Positions 46,334 to 55,610 are shown, numbered from the stretch's first letter. The stretch is 64,000 bases of DNA from Fen-1245 sp963835535 (GCA_963835535.1 CAWIFL010000009.1:124001-188000), one strand, 5' to 3'. Notes: generated from the sequence alone by a model not told the origin. Numbers and translations are program-made.

Positions 46334-48484
46334 ATGATCATCAGTCTGGTTCTGACCGTGAGCGTCCTCGCGCTCCTCGTCGCCGTCCTGCTGGCGCGCT
46401 GGGTGCTGAAGATGGACAACGGCACGCCCGAGATGCGCGTGATCTCCGACGCCATCCAGGAGGGCGCCGAGGCGTTCCTCAGACGCCAGTACCGCACCAT
46501 CGCCACCCTGTCCGTGTTCGTGGGGCTCGTCATCTTCCTCATCTACGAAGTGGTCCGCGCGCCGAGCCCGAACGATCCGCACGAGGTCTCACGCCTCTGG
46601 CTCTCGCTCGCGACGACGGCGTCGTTCTTCTTCGGCGCGATCTGCTCCGGCATCGCGGGCTACGTCGGGATGTTCGTCTCGATCCGGGCGAACATCCGGG
46701 CCGCCAGCGCCGCGCGCACCAGCCTCAACCGCGCGCTCCAGGCGGCCCTGCGCGGGGGCGCGGTCTCCGGCCTCTTCGTGGTGGCGATGAGCCTGCTGGG
46801 CGTCGGCGGGCTCTACTTCCTGGTCCACTCCGTCACGGGCATCCCGGACACCAAGATCCCGCTGATCATCGTCGGCTACGGCTTCGGGGCCTCGTTCGTG
46901 GCCCTGTTCGCCCAGCTGGGCGGCGGCATCTACACCAAGGCGGCGGACGTCGGCGCCGACCTGGTGGGGAAGGTCGAGGCGGGCATCCCGGAGGACGACC
47001 CCCGCAACCCGGCGGTGATCGCGGACCTGGTCGGCGACAACGTCGGTGACTGCGCGGGCCGCGGCGCCGACCTGTTCGAGTCCACGGCGGCCGAGAACAT
47101 CGGCGCCATGATCCTCGGGGCCGTGCTCGCCCTGCGGGTCCAGGCCGCCCATCCGGGCGCCGCGTTCTCGATCATCGGCGTGATGCTCTTCCCCCTCGTG
47201 GTCCGCGCCTTCGGCCTCATCGCCTCGATCGTCGGCATCATGGTGGTCAAGGCGCGGGAGGACGAGGACCCGATGCACGCCCTCAACCGGGGCTACTGGG
47301 TAACCGCTACTCTGGCCGCCCTCGGCTTCGTCGGCGGCACGTACTGGCTGCTCCAGTTCCCCGGCAACCCCGACGCCTGGTGGCACTTCGCGCTGGCGGG
47401 CGTGATCGGGATCGCGACCTCCATCGCGTTCGTGTACATCACGCAGTACTACACCGAGTACCGGTACCGGCCGGTCAAGGCCATCGCCGCCGCCTCCGTG
47501 ACCGGACCCGCGACCAACATCATCTCGGGCTTCGCGGTGGCGATGGAATGCACCGCGCTCCCGGCCTTCACCATCGGCATCGCGATCATCACGTCCTACG
47601 ATCTGGGCAAGAACGCCGTGCCGGGGGGCGGGTTGTTCGGCACGGCCGTCGCCACGATGGGGATGCTGGGCACGGCCGCGTACATCCTGGCGATGGACAC
47701 GTTCGGCCCGATCACCGACAACGCCGGCGGCATCATCGAGATGTCGAAACAGCCGGAGGAGATCCGCAAGAAGACGGACCGGTTGGACGCCGTGGGGAAC
47801 ACGACCAAGGCGCTCACCAAGGGCTACGCCGTCGGCTCGGCGGCCCTCGCGGCCTTCCTGCTGTTCTCGGCCTACATGGACGAGATCGGGTACTACACCA
47901 ACACGAGCTTCGCGACCGTGGACATCGCCAAGCCGGAGATCTTCGTGGCGGCGCTGCTCGGGGCGATGCTCATCTTCTGGTTCAGTTCGCTCGCGATCAA
48001 CGCCGTGCAGAAGGCAGCGGTGAGCGTGATCAAGGAGGTCCGGCGGCAGTTCTCGGAGGACCCGGGCATCCTCGCGGGCACCTCGCGCCCGAACTACGCC
48101 CGCTGCGTCGACATCGTGACCGTGGGCGCGCTGAAGGAGATGGTGGCGCCGGGTCTGCTCGCGGTGGGGATGCCGATCGCCGTCGGCCTCGTCTTCCGGC
48201 TCCTCGGCGTGGGCGCCGAGGCGGTGGCGGCGTTCCTGATGGTCGCCACGATCACCGGCATCCTGGTCGCCCTGATGCTCAACAACGGCGGCGGGGCGTG
48301 GGACAACGCCAAGAAGTTCATCGAGGCGGGCGCGTACGGCGGCAAGGGCTCCTTCGCGCACAAGGCGGGGGTGGTCGGCGACACCGTCGGTGATCCCTTC
48401 AAGGACACCGCCGGCCCGTCGCTCCACGTCGTCATCAAACTGCTGAGCACTGTGACGCTGGTGCTGGCGCCGCTCTTCATCTGA
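46334..48484 (+). CDS. hppA: membrane H+-translocating pyrophosphatase, K+-independent type
   Basis: This 716-residue, roughly 16-helix pump hydrolyses pyrophosphate to move protons out of the cytoplasm. The active-site loops are intact: DVGADLVGKVEAGIPEDDPR, DNVGDCAGRGADLFES and KAGVVGDTVGDPFKDT. The class-determining motif reads GNTTKALTKG with Lys492. In this family Lys at that position marks K+-independent enzymes, where K+-dependent ones have Ala. It has its own transcription unit after the terminator at 46264-46295. The permease gene follows without a gap. Confidence 0.96.
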   Translation: MIISLVLTVSVLALLVAVLLARWVLKMDNGTPEMRVISDAIQEGAEAFLRRQYRTIATLSVFVGLVIFLIYEVVRAPSPNDPHEVSRLWLSLATTASFFFGAICSGIAGYVGMFVSIRANIRAASAARTSLNRALQAALRGGAVSGLFVVAMSLLGVGGLYFLVHSVTGIPDTKIPLIIVGYGFGASFVALFAQLGGGIYTKAADVGADLVGKVEAGIPEDDPRNPAVIADLVGDNVGDCAGRGADLFESTAAENIGAMILGAVLALRVQAAHPGAAFSIIGVMLFPLVVRAFGLIASIVGIMVVKAREDEDPMHALNRGYWVTATLAALGFVGGTYWLLQFPGNPDAWWHFALAGVIGIATSIAFVYITQYYTEYRYRPVKAIAAASVTGPATNIISGFAVAMECTALPAFTIGIAIITSYDLGKNAVPGGGLFGTAVATMGMLGTAAYILAMDTFGPITDNAGGIIEMSKQPEEIRKKTDRLDAVGNTTKALTKGYAVGSAALAAFLLFSAYMDEIGYYTNTSFATVDIAKPEIFVAALLGAMLIFWFSSLAINAVQKAAVSVIKEVRRQFSEDPGILAGTSRPNYARCVDIVTVGALKEMVAPGLLAVGMPIAVGLVFRLLGVGAEAVAAFLMVATITGILVALMLNNGGGAWDNAKKFIEAGAYGGKGSFAHKAGVVGDTVGDPFKDTAGPSLHVVIKLLSTVTLVLAPLFI

Positions 48485-48546
48485 GCCAGCTGCTCGCGCG
48501 GAAGACCGTCGATCAATGCGTCGCCGACGGAGCCGTCGGCGGCGGG

Positions 48547-49947
48547 TTGAAGCGCAGCCTCGGTCCCGTGGCGCTCACCGCGCTCGGGATCGGGGCCATC
48601 ATCGGGGCCGGCATCTTCGCGGCCATCGGCACGGCTATCGCGGGCGACAGCGGCCACGTCGGCGCCGGCTCGGCGATCGTCCTCTCCATCGCGCTCGCCG
48701 GCGCCACCAGCGCCTTCGCGGCCATCACCTACTCCGAATTCGCGGCGCTGATCCCGATCGCGGGCAGCGCCTACACGTACGCCTACGCCACCCTGGGCGA
48801 GCTGGTCGCCTGGGTCATCGGCTGGGACCTGATCCTCGAGTACGCCGTCGGCAACGTCGCGGTGGCCGTCGGCTGGGCGGGGTACTTCGACTCGTTCCTG
48901 CGACTCGTCGGCATCACCCTGCCGCGGTGGCTAGTCACCGACACCTGGTCGGCGCTCTCCAATCCCGCGCTCCTGGCCTCGGCACCGCACCTCGGCCCCA
49001 TCCCCATCGTCTTCTGCTTCCCGGCCCTGGCCATCGTCGTGCTGATCACGGCGGTGCTGGTGATCGGCGTGCAGGAGTCGTCGTGGGTCAACACGCTGAT
49101 GGTGGGCATCAAGCTGGCGGTGATCCTGCTGTTCCTCGCCGTCGGCTTCGCCGCCCTTCATCCGCACCAGTGGGTGACCCCGAGCTTCGCGCCGAACGGG
49201 TTCAAGGGGATCAGCATGGGGGCCGCGATCATCTTCTTCTCCTACATCGGCTTCGACGCGGTCAGCACCGCGTCGGAGGAAGCGAAGAACCCGCAGCGCG
49301 ACATCCCCATCGGGATCATCGCGTCGCTGATCATCTGCACGGTGCTGTACATCGCGATCGCGCTCGCGCTGACGGGGCTGATCCCGTGGGACAAGCTCGA
49401 CGTCGCCGATCCCCTGGCGGTGGCGCTCCAGTACATCCACGCCAACTGGGCCGCCGGCTTCCTCTCGCTCGGCGCCGTGGCCGCGATGACCTCCGTGCTC
49501 CTGGTCTTCCAGCTCGGGCAGGCGCGGATCTTCATGTCCATGGCGCGGGACGGCCTCCTCCCGCCGTGGGCCGCCAAGGTGCACCCGAAGTTCAAGACGC
49601 CGCACGTCACCACGATCGTGACCGGCGTCGTCGTCGCCCTCGGCGCCGCCTTCGCCCCCATCGGCGTGGTGCTCGAGCTGACCAACATCGGGACGCTGTT
49701 CGCCTTCGTCCTCGTGGCGCTCGGGATCATCGTGCTGCGCAAGCGCGAGCCCGACCGGCCGCGGCCGTTCCGCACGCCGTGGGTGCCGGTCCTCCCGCTG
49801 GTGTCGGTGGCCTTCTGCCTCTACCTGATGCTGAACCTGCCCGGCCTGACCTGGATTCGCTTCGGGGTGTGGATGCTGATCGGGGCGACGATCTACTTCA
49901 TGTACGGCATACGACACAGCCGGGTTCGTGCGTTGAGCCGGCAGTGA
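48547..49947 (+). CDS. APC-family amino acid permease, start uncertain
   Basis: This permease of at least 466 residues and about 12 helices has the APC/CAT signature ALGIGAIIGAGIFAAIG and FFSYIGFDAVSTASEEAKNP. From TTG 48547 the protein begins just before the first helix. The same frame is open upstream to CTG 48481, which overlaps the hppA stop (CTGA). That extension (SQLLARKTVDQCVADGAVGG) looks like the conserved cytoplasmic N-terminus of CAT permeases. No ATG, GTG or TTG lies in it, so either a rare CTG start is used or the N-terminus is shorter than usual. Confidence 0.92.
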   Translation: MKRSLGPVALTALGIGAIIGAGIFAAIGTAIAGDSGHVGAGSAIVLSIALAGATSAFAAITYSEFAALIPIAGSAYTYAYATLGELVAWVIGWDLILEYAVGNVAVAVGWAGYFDSFLRLVGITLPRWLVTDTWSALSNPALLASAPHLGPIPIVFCFPALAIVVLITAVLVIGVQESSWVNTLMVGIKLAVILLFLAVGFAALHPHQWVTPSFAPNGFKGISMGAAIIFFSYIGFDAVSTASEEAKNPQRDIPIGIIASLIICTVLYIAIALALTGLIPWDKLDVADPLAVALQYIHANWAAGFLSLGAVAAMTSVLLVFQLGQARIFMSMARDGLLPPWAAKVHPKFKTPHVTTIVTGVVVALGAAFAPIGVVLELTNIGTLFAFVLVALGIIVLRKREPDRPRPFRTPWVPVLPLVSVAFCLYLMLNLPGLTWIRFGVWMLIGATIYFMYGIRHSRVRALSRQ

Positions 49948-49968
49948 ACAGGCAACGGGAGGCAGAGT

Positions 49969-50112
49969 AGTTCCCAGACGCCAAGTTGCCAGTGGTTCCA
50001 AGACACCAGCTTGTAGAGTCAGGAAAGGCCCCTCCGCGACTTCGTGGCGAGGCCTCGACTGTCTCTGTAGGCTGGCAGCTGGTAACCACTGGAAACTCGG
50101 CGTCTGGCAACT
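49969..50112. repeat. large imperfect palindrome between convergent genes
   Basis: Arms at 49969-50010 and 50071-50112 match as inverted repeats at 34 of 42 positions. They are built from AGTTnCCAG-like units. A smaller hairpin (AGGCC...GGCCT region) lies between them. The palindrome separates the permease from the convergent kinase gene, where it could stop transcription from both sides. A related copy is at 58652-58698. The 34 bases up to the kinase stop hold a short direct repeat (TCTGAnTTCGG). Confidence 0.85.
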
Positions 50113-50146
50113 GTTCTGAATTCGGCGCTCTGACTTCGGAACTCCG

Positions 50147-51079
50147 TCAGAGAGCCCGGGCGAGCTGGATCGCCCCCAGCACCGGGTCCACCGTCTCGGG
50201 CCTGATCTTGGCCGCAGGCACGTCCGCCACGATCCGGGCGATCACGCGCTTGCGGTAGTCGTCGCTCCGCGCGAGCAGGCTTCCGCCGAGCGCCACACCG
50301 ACCTCCGCGTCGCGCGGGAACCGCTCGGCGAGCGCCCGCACGTGGGTCGCGAGGTCGTCGGCCGCCGCGTCCACCAGCCCCCCGGCCACGGCGTCCCCCG
50401 CTTCGGCGGCGGCCAGCACTTCCGGCGCGAGGCCGGCCACGGCCGGCACCTCGGCCGTGGCCGCCCAGCGCACCAGCTCCGGCAGGCTGCCGAGCCGCAG
50501 CGCCCGCAGGATGCTCGCCGCCAGGGCGGTGCGGCGCCCGCGTCCCTCGACGGCCAGCCCCGCCGCGCGGAGCGCCGCGCGCGCGAGGTCGTACCCCGAG
50601 CCCTGGTCGCCGATCACCGCGCCGAGGCCGCCGACCCGGGTGGTGCCGCCTCCCGGGAGCCGCGCCCACGCGACCGATCCGGTCCCCGCCAGGAGCACGA
50701 TCCCCGGCGCGTCGCCGAACGCGGCCTGCAGCGCGATCGCGCCGTCCACCGTGACGGACACCCGGGGGGCCAGCTCCGTCTCCTCGAGCGCCGCCTGGAG
50801 GGCGAGGCGCTCCTCCTCGCGGCCCACGCCCGCGGCGCCGACCATCAGCACGTCGCCCCGGACCTCACGCTCCGCCTTCCGCAGCGCGTCGCGGCACGTC
50901 TCGAAGATGCGCGCCGCCGCGGCCGCCGCCTCGCCCGGGCGCATCGCCCCGGGTGCGCCGTCGGAGCGGACGAGGACCGTGCCGTGTTCGTTCGCCACCG
51001 CGGCCGTCGTGTGCGATGCGCCTGCGTCCACGCCGATCAGCGTTCGCCGGGGCAGGGCGCCCGTGGGGTGCTTCACCAT
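50147..51079 (-). CDS. BadF/BadG-family sugar kinase (N-acetylglucosamine/N-acetylmuramate kinase-like)
   Basis: About 310 residues. Of two adjacent ATGs, the second (51079) is six bases after AGGAGG and is preferred. It has the ASKHA ATPase fold: phosphate-1 motif GVDAGASHTTAAV, GIVLLAGTGSVAWA (adenosine region) and GGLGAVIGDQGSGYDLA. The last is characteristic of GlcNAc kinases and MurK-type kinases that phosphorylate GlcNAc and MurNAc. Its start overlaps the stop of the upstream symporter gene, so uptake and phosphorylation are coupled. Exact sugar preference is inferred from context. Confidence 0.88.
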   Translation of the reverse strand: MVKHPTGALPRRTLIGVDAGASHTTAAVANEHGTVLVRSDGAPGAMRPGEAAAAAARIFETCRDALRKAEREVRGDVLMVGAAGVGREEERLALQAALEETELAPRVSVTVDGAIALQAAFGDAPGIVLLAGTGSVAWARLPGGGTTRVGGLGAVIGDQGSGYDLARAALRAAGLAVEGRGRRTALAASILRALRLGSLPELVRWAATAEVPAVAGLAPEVLAAAEAGDAVAGGLVDAAADDLATHVRALAERFPRDAEVGVALGGSLLARSDDYRKRVIARIVADVPAAKIRPETVDPVLGAIQLARAL

Positions 51080-52548
51080 CATCCGCCTCCTGGCACCGCG
51101 GCCCGACCTGCCGGCAGGGTGGACGACGCGAGGCCGATGCCCACCGTCAGGGCGGTGCCGAGCGGAACGTACCAGGTCCAGGCCAGCCGGCTCAACGCCA
51201 CCAGCAGCGCCGGGCTTCCCACCAGCGGAGCGAGGGCGCCGGCGAACACCACCACGCCCATCGCCAGCGAGCCGCCGATGAGGGCGAGGACCGCGTCGCG
51301 CTGCCGGACGCGCCGGAACCGCGCCAGGACGAAGGCGCCGAGGAGCGCACCGTAGGTGAGCGAGGCCACCGACAGCGCCACCTCCACCACCGGTGTCGCG
51401 CGCTGCCGGAAGAGCAGGGCCCCCACCACCAGGATCGCGCCCCAGAGCAGCGTGAAGAGGCGGCCGACGCGCAGCAGGTGCCGGTCGTCGTCCCTCCCGG
51501 ACAGCGGCGCGTAATAGTCGTGGGTCGTGGCCGACGCCAGCGAGTTGATCGCCGAGGCGTGCGTGCTCATCGTCGCCGCGAGCAGCCCCGCCACCGCGAG
51601 GCCCGCCAGACCGCCGCCGAGGTGCGTCGTGATGAAGCGCGGGAAGACCTCGTCACTCCTGAGGCCGCGTGCTTCGGGGAACGCGGCCCACATCGCCGCC
51701 CCGACCGTGAGGAAGAGCGCGAACTGCAGGATCACCACCACGCCGCTGCCGACCAGCGCCAGCCGCGCCTCCCGGAGCGAGCGCGTCGCGAGCAGGCGCT
51801 GGACGATCAGCTGGTCCGTCCCGTGCGAGGCCGCCGAGAGCATCGCCCCGCCGATCAGGGCCGTGCCGAACGCGTAGGGGGCGGTGAGCGAGATGCGCAG
51901 GTCGATGACGCGCAGCTTCCCGGCCGCAGCCGCGGCCGCCAGGCCCGCCGGCGCCAGGTGCAGGGCGGCCCACAGCGCGGCCGCGCCCGCCAGCAGGTAC
52001 ACGGCCAGCTGCACCACGTCCATCCAGACCACGGAGCGCAGGCCGCCGGTGTACGTGTACAGGAGCGTGGCCGCGCCCAGGATGACGATGGACGCCGGGT
52101 ACGACCAGCCGGTGACGACGGCGAGCGGGATCGCCGTCGCGAACAGCCGCACGCTGTCGGCGAGCGCGCGCGTCACCATGAACACCGCCGACGACGTGCG
52201 CCGCGCCCCGCCGCCCCACCTGGTGCCGAGCACCTGGTACGCCGTCTGAAGCTCTCCCGCCGCGTACGACGGCAGGAGCAGCCACGCCACGCCGATGCGT
52301 CCGATCAGGTAGCCGAAGGCGAGCTGGAGGAAGGTGAGGTCGCCGGCGTAGCCGATGCCCGGCACCGAGATGACCGTGATCGCGGACGTCTCCGCCGCGA
52401 CGATCGAAAGCAGGATCGCCCACCACGGGAGGCGATGGCGCCCGAGGAAGTAGTCCGACGCCCCCGTTTGCCGGCGGCCCAGCCAGGTCCCCGCGGCGAC
52501 GACGCCGAGGAGGTAGGCCGCGGCGACGATCCAGTCCACCGTGCGCAT
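51079..52548 (-). CDS. sodium:solute symporter (SSS family), candidate amino-sugar importer
   Basis: ATG 52548 gives 489 residues and about 13 membrane helices. The longer open frame runs through a terminator and a tandem repeat and is rejected. Typical SSS features are the N-terminal AAYLLGVVAAGTWLGRR, the IVAAETSAITVISVPGIGY stretch and the GTDQLIVQRLLATRS loop. It is translationally coupled to the sugar kinase. A symporter-kinase pair of this kind (MurT-MurK) imports MurNAc in Tannerella, which is the basis for the proposed substrate. The U-tract of the upstream terminator lies directly before its start. Confidence 0.88.
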   Translation of the reverse strand: MRTVDWIVAAAYLLGVVAAGTWLGRRQTGASDYFLGRHRLPWWAILLSIVAAETSAITVISVPGIGYAGDLTFLQLAFGYLIGRIGVAWLLLPSYAAGELQTAYQVLGTRWGGGARRTSSAVFMVTRALADSVRLFATAIPLAVVTGWSYPASIVILGAATLLYTYTGGLRSVVWMDVVQLAVYLLAGAAALWAALHLAPAGLAAAAAAGKLRVIDLRISLTAPYAFGTALIGGAMLSAASHGTDQLIVQRLLATRSLREARLALVGSGVVVILQFALFLTVGAAMWAAFPEARGLRSDEVFPRFITTHLGGGLAGLAVAGLLAATMSTHASAINSLASATTHDYYAPLSGRDDDRHLLRVGRLFTLLWGAILVVGALLFRQRATPVVEVALSVASLTYGALLGAFVLARFRRVRQRDAVLALIGGSLAMGVVVFAGALAPLVGSPALLVALSRLAWTWYVPLGTALTVGIGLASSTLPAGRAAVPGGG

Positions 52549-52553
52549 GGCGG

Positions 52554-52592
52554 CCAAAAGAAAAGGGCCCGGAGAGGTTTTCTCCAGGCCCA
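52554..52592 (-). terminator. intrinsic terminator after the Fe-S carrier gene
   Basis: Read on the minus strand, GGGCCtGGAGA pairs with TCTCCgGGCCC around a short loop and is followed by TTTTCTTTT. It ends transcription from the gene at 52981 just before the symporter start. Confidence 0.85.
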
Positions 52593-52593
52593 T

Positions 52594-52618
52594 CCGTGCG
52601 TCCGTGCGTCCGTGCGTC
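52594..52618. repeat. tandem GGACGCAC repeat next to a stop codon
   Basis: About three copies of the 8-mer GGACGCAC (read on the minus strand) begin immediately after the stop codon of the Fe-S carrier gene and run up to the terminator. The unit is the same as in the nuoL insertion. Confidence 0.88.
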
Positions 52619-52981
52619 CTACACCGTGAAGCTGCTCCCGCAGCCGCAGCCACCCGTCGCGTTCGGATTGTCGAAGGTGAATCCGCTGCTCTGCATCGTG
52701 ACCGTGTAGTCGATCGTGACGCCGTTCAGGTACTGTCCGCTGAAGGAGTCCACGAACAACCGGACGCCTTCGGACTCGATCACCTGGTCGTCCTCAGCCG
52801 GCGCATCCTCGATGTTCAGGGCGTACTTGAACCCTGAGCAGCCGCCGGGCATCACGCCGACCCGCAGGCCGGCCGTGGCCTGGGGTGCCTGCTCGGCCTC
52901 GAAGACCTTCCGCACCTGCTCGGCGGCCTGGGCCGTAAGTGTAAGCTGGACAGCTGCTTGATCGTGTTGTGTCGTGCCCAT
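52619..52981 (-). CDS. A-type iron-sulfur cluster carrier (IscA/ErpA family)
   Basis: This 120-residue cytosolic protein has the HesB/IscA fold and all three cluster cysteines: Cys48 in MPGGCSGF, and Cys112 and Cys114 in GGCGCGSSF. FDNPNATGGCGCGSSF is the family C-terminus. Such proteins hand [4Fe-4S] or [2Fe-2S] clusters to target enzymes. The single-gene unit has a promoter at 53015-53043 and an intrinsic terminator. Whether it is the IscA, ErpA or SufA type is not decidable here. Confidence 0.95.
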   Translation of the reverse strand: MGTTQHDQAAVQLTLTAQAAEQVRKVFEAEQAPQATAGLRVGVMPGGCSGFKYALNIEDAPAEDDQVIESEGVRLFVDSFSGQYLNGVTIDYTVTMQSSGFTFDNPNATGGCGCGSSFTV

Positions 52982-53014
52982 CGTCCCCTCGTTGGAAATC
53001 CTATAGCCTCTCTC

Positions 53015-53043
53015 ATCTTAGATGAATGCGTGGCCCGCGTCAA
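53015..53043 (-). promoter_or_regulatory. promoter of the Fe-S carrier gene
   Basis: On the minus strand TTGACG (53043-53038) and TAAGAT (53020-53015) are 17 bases apart, 33 bases before the start at 52981. This is the best housekeeping-type promoter in the window. Confidence 0.75.
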
Positions 53044-53156
53044 TGCGCGCGGGGCCGCAGCGCAGACGGAAGCGGCGGTGTGCCACCTTTGACGTCAACG
53101 GTCCGCCCTTGCAGAGTGTCGAAAGAGCAGTATCCCCTTGCGCTCCGCGGCCGCCC

Positions 53157-55598
53157 ATGGACTCGTTCCTGCAGGATCTTCGCTTCGCGCTGCGGACGCT
53201 GCTGAGGCGCCGCACCTTCTCCTCGGTTGCGGTCATCACGATCGCCCTCGGCATCGGCGCGCTCACCTCCATCTACACCGTCGTGGATGCCGTGCTTCTG
53301 CGACCGCTGCCGTTTCCCCAGGCCGGCCGCCTGGTGGCGGTGTGGCAGACGTTCCCGCCCTGGCTCAAGGTGGCGGAGCTCGCGCGGATCTGGGACCTGG
53401 TCCCGCTGTCGCTCCCCGACTTCCGCGACTGGCAGGCAGCGCAGACCTCGTTCGACGCCGTCGCCATCTGGAGCACGCGCCGTGCATTCCTGGGAGGCCC
53501 GGAGTCCCCGGAGTTGGTGCAGACCGTTCAGGCGAGCGCAAGCATGCTCCAGGTCCTGGGGATCCGGCCCGAGCTGGGCCGCTTCTTCCTGCCGGGGGAG
53601 GACGTCCCCGGAGCGCCGCCGGTGGCGGTGCTCAGCCACGACGCGTGGGTTGCGCGCTTCCATCGCGATCCGCACGTGCTCGGGTCGTCCGTGCTCATCG
53701 AGAAGGTTCCGTACACGATCGTCGGCGTCCTTCCGCCGGGGGTATCCCTCGGCGCCTGGCTGTCGTATCGCCCTCTCGACACGGCCGAAGGCGCGCCCGT
53801 CTGGACGCCCGTGGGGCAGGGCACGGCCAACGCGTTCGGGCGCGAAAACCACAATTTCAGGGCCCTGGGCCGCCTCAAGGCAGGCGTGTCGCTCGCGCGC
53901 GCGCGGATCGAGACCGACCGGCTGCTGCGTGGTGGACACGACCCGGCGAAGGTCGGCGTCCGGCTCACCAGCTGGCAGCTGGATCAGGCGCGCGAAGTGC
54001 GCTCGCCGCTCTGGATTCTGCTCGCCGCCGCCGGGGTGTTGCTCGTCGTCTCGTGCGTGAACGTCGCGACCCTGCTGCTGGGCGAGGCGGCCACGCGCGC
54101 CCACGAGATGGCGGCTCGCGTCGCGCTCGGCGCGGGGCGCCTCCGGCTCGCGCGCCAGCTGCTGACGGAGAGCCTCGTGCTGGCCGCCGCCGGAGGCGCC
54201 GCGGGCATCCTGCTGGCGTGGTGGGGCACGCGGGCGCTCGTCGCCCTCGCGCCGCCGGTGATGCCGGGACTCTCCCGGGTACAGATGGACATGCGCGTGC
54301 TCGCCGTCGCGCTCGCGGCCGCGGCGGTCACCGGCCTGGTGTTCGGTCTCGCGCCGGCGCTCGTGCTCTCGCGCACGAGTCCCGCGGCCGTGCTCCGGTC
54401 CGGCGCCTTGTCGAGCAACCGACGCCGTGGCGCCACGCAGCGCGCTCTCGTCGCGCTCGAAGTGGCACTCTCGGTCGTACTGCTCGTCGGGGCGGGACTT
54501 CTGTCGCGCAGCCTCGCGAAACTGACGGCGGTGAACCCGGGCTTCCGCGCCGAGGGGCTCCTGGTGGTGCGCCTGGCGTATCCGCTCGATCGGGCGCGTG
54601 ATCCGGTCTGGATGGGCGAGCTGTATCGCAGGGGCATCGAGCGGCTGGAAGCCCTCCCGGGGGTCGCGGCCGTCGCGGCGGGGACCGTCGCCCCATTCTC
54701 CCAGACCGCCAGCGGCACGATGATCGAGGTCGAAGGCCGGAGCGACGAGCCGGGAGCCCCGCCGCGCACCGTGCAGCAGCGCAGGGTGACGACGGGTTAC
54801 TTCCGCGCCATGGAGATCCCGCTGCTGGCGGGGCGGACCTTCACGGAGGCGGACGACGCGGGAGCGCCGCTGGTCGCGGTGATCAGCGAGGCGGGGGCGC
54901 GGCGCGATTGGCCCGGCGAATCGCCGCTGGGCGGGAAGCTCCGGATCCAGGGATCCTGGCGCACCGTGATCGGCATCGTGGCGGACGTCAAGTACCGCAA
55001 GCTCCGCTCCGCCGACGAGGCGACGGTGTACCTCCCGGCAGCGCAGGAGCCCCTCGACCAGTGGACGCCGCTCCTCGTCCGGAGTCGAGGTGAGGGCGGG
55101 GCGGTGGTGCCGGCGATCCGGGCGGCGCTGCACGACGTGGCGCCGAGCGTCGTCGTCGTCGGAGCGGATGCCATGCCCGCGCTGATCCGGCAGTCGTATG
55201 CGGATGAGCGCTACCGGACGACGCTGGTCTCGGTCTTCGGTCTCATGGCGGTGGTCCTCGCGGCGGTGGGATTGTACGGCGTGACGTCGCGCGCGGTGAG
55301 CGGTCGGATGCGCGAGGTGGGGATCCGGGTGGCGCTCGGCGCGACCGCGTTCTCGGTCACGCGGCTGATGGTGAGCGTCACGGCGGTGAGCGCAGCCGTC
55401 GGTGCAGGCTTGGGTGTCGCGGTCGCCTTGGCCGCGACGCGGGTGCTGGCTCCCTACTTGTTCGGAGTGTCCTCAGCCGATCCGGCGACGTACCTCGCGA
55501 TCCTCGTCCTGCTCGGCGCAGTGGGCGTCGCCGCCAGCTGGGTCCCGGCGCGGCGCGCCGGGCGCGTCGCGCCCGCGATCATCCTGCGCGGGGAGTGA
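53157..55598 (+). CDS. ADOP-type orphan ABC permease (MacB/FtsX fold)
   Basis: ATG 53157 gives 813 residues starting MDSFLQDLRFALRTLLRRR, a conserved opening of acidobacterial duplicated orphan permeases (ADOP). Two FtsX/MacB permease units follow, each with a helix, a large periplasmic MacB-type core (near 60-270 and 510-660) and three helices. Conserved signatures are VCVNVATLLLGEA-like segments and MREVGIRVALGA near the end. No ABC ATPase gene adjoins it, as is usual for ADOP. A role in peptide or antibiotic efflux, or in signalling, is possible but not shown. It interrupts the sugar-salvage gene set. Confidence 0.9.
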   Translation: MDSFLQDLRFALRTLLRRRTFSSVAVITIALGIGALTSIYTVVDAVLLRPLPFPQAGRLVAVWQTFPPWLKVAELARIWDLVPLSLPDFRDWQAAQTSFDAVAIWSTRRAFLGGPESPELVQTVQASASMLQVLGIRPELGRFFLPGEDVPGAPPVAVLSHDAWVARFHRDPHVLGSSVLIEKVPYTIVGVLPPGVSLGAWLSYRPLDTAEGAPVWTPVGQGTANAFGRENHNFRALGRLKAGVSLARARIETDRLLRGGHDPAKVGVRLTSWQLDQAREVRSPLWILLAAAGVLLVVSCVNVATLLLGEAATRAHEMAARVALGAGRLRLARQLLTESLVLAAAGGAAGILLAWWGTRALVALAPPVMPGLSRVQMDMRVLAVALAAAAVTGLVFGLAPALVLSRTSPAAVLRSGALSSNRRRGATQRALVALEVALSVVLLVGAGLLSRSLAKLTAVNPGFRAEGLLVVRLAYPLDRARDPVWMGELYRRGIERLEALPGVAAVAAGTVAPFSQTASGTMIEVEGRSDEPGAPPRTVQQRRVTTGYFRAMEIPLLAGRTFTEADDAGAPLVAVISEAGARRDWPGESPLGGKLRIQGSWRTVIGIVADVKYRKLRSADEATVYLPAAQEPLDQWTPLLVRSRGEGGAVVPAIRAALHDVAPSVVVVGADAMPALIRQSYADERYRTTLVSVFGLMAVVLAAVGLYGVTSRAVSGRMREVGIRVALGATAFSVTRLMVSVTAVSAAVGAGLGVAVALAATRVLAPYLFGVSSADPATYLAILVLLGAVGVAASWVPARRAGRVAPAIILRGE

Positions 55599-55610
55599 TT
55601 CTCCGGGCCC

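Noticed and set aside
52549..52653. N-terminal extension of the symporter
   Set aside because: It would translate an intrinsic terminator, an octamer repeat and the end of the Fe-S carrier gene.
53086..53115. promoter for the ADOP permease from TTGACG
   Set aside because: A -35-like hexamer is present but the sequence 17 bases on (CAGAGT) is a poor -10; not strong enough to annotate.
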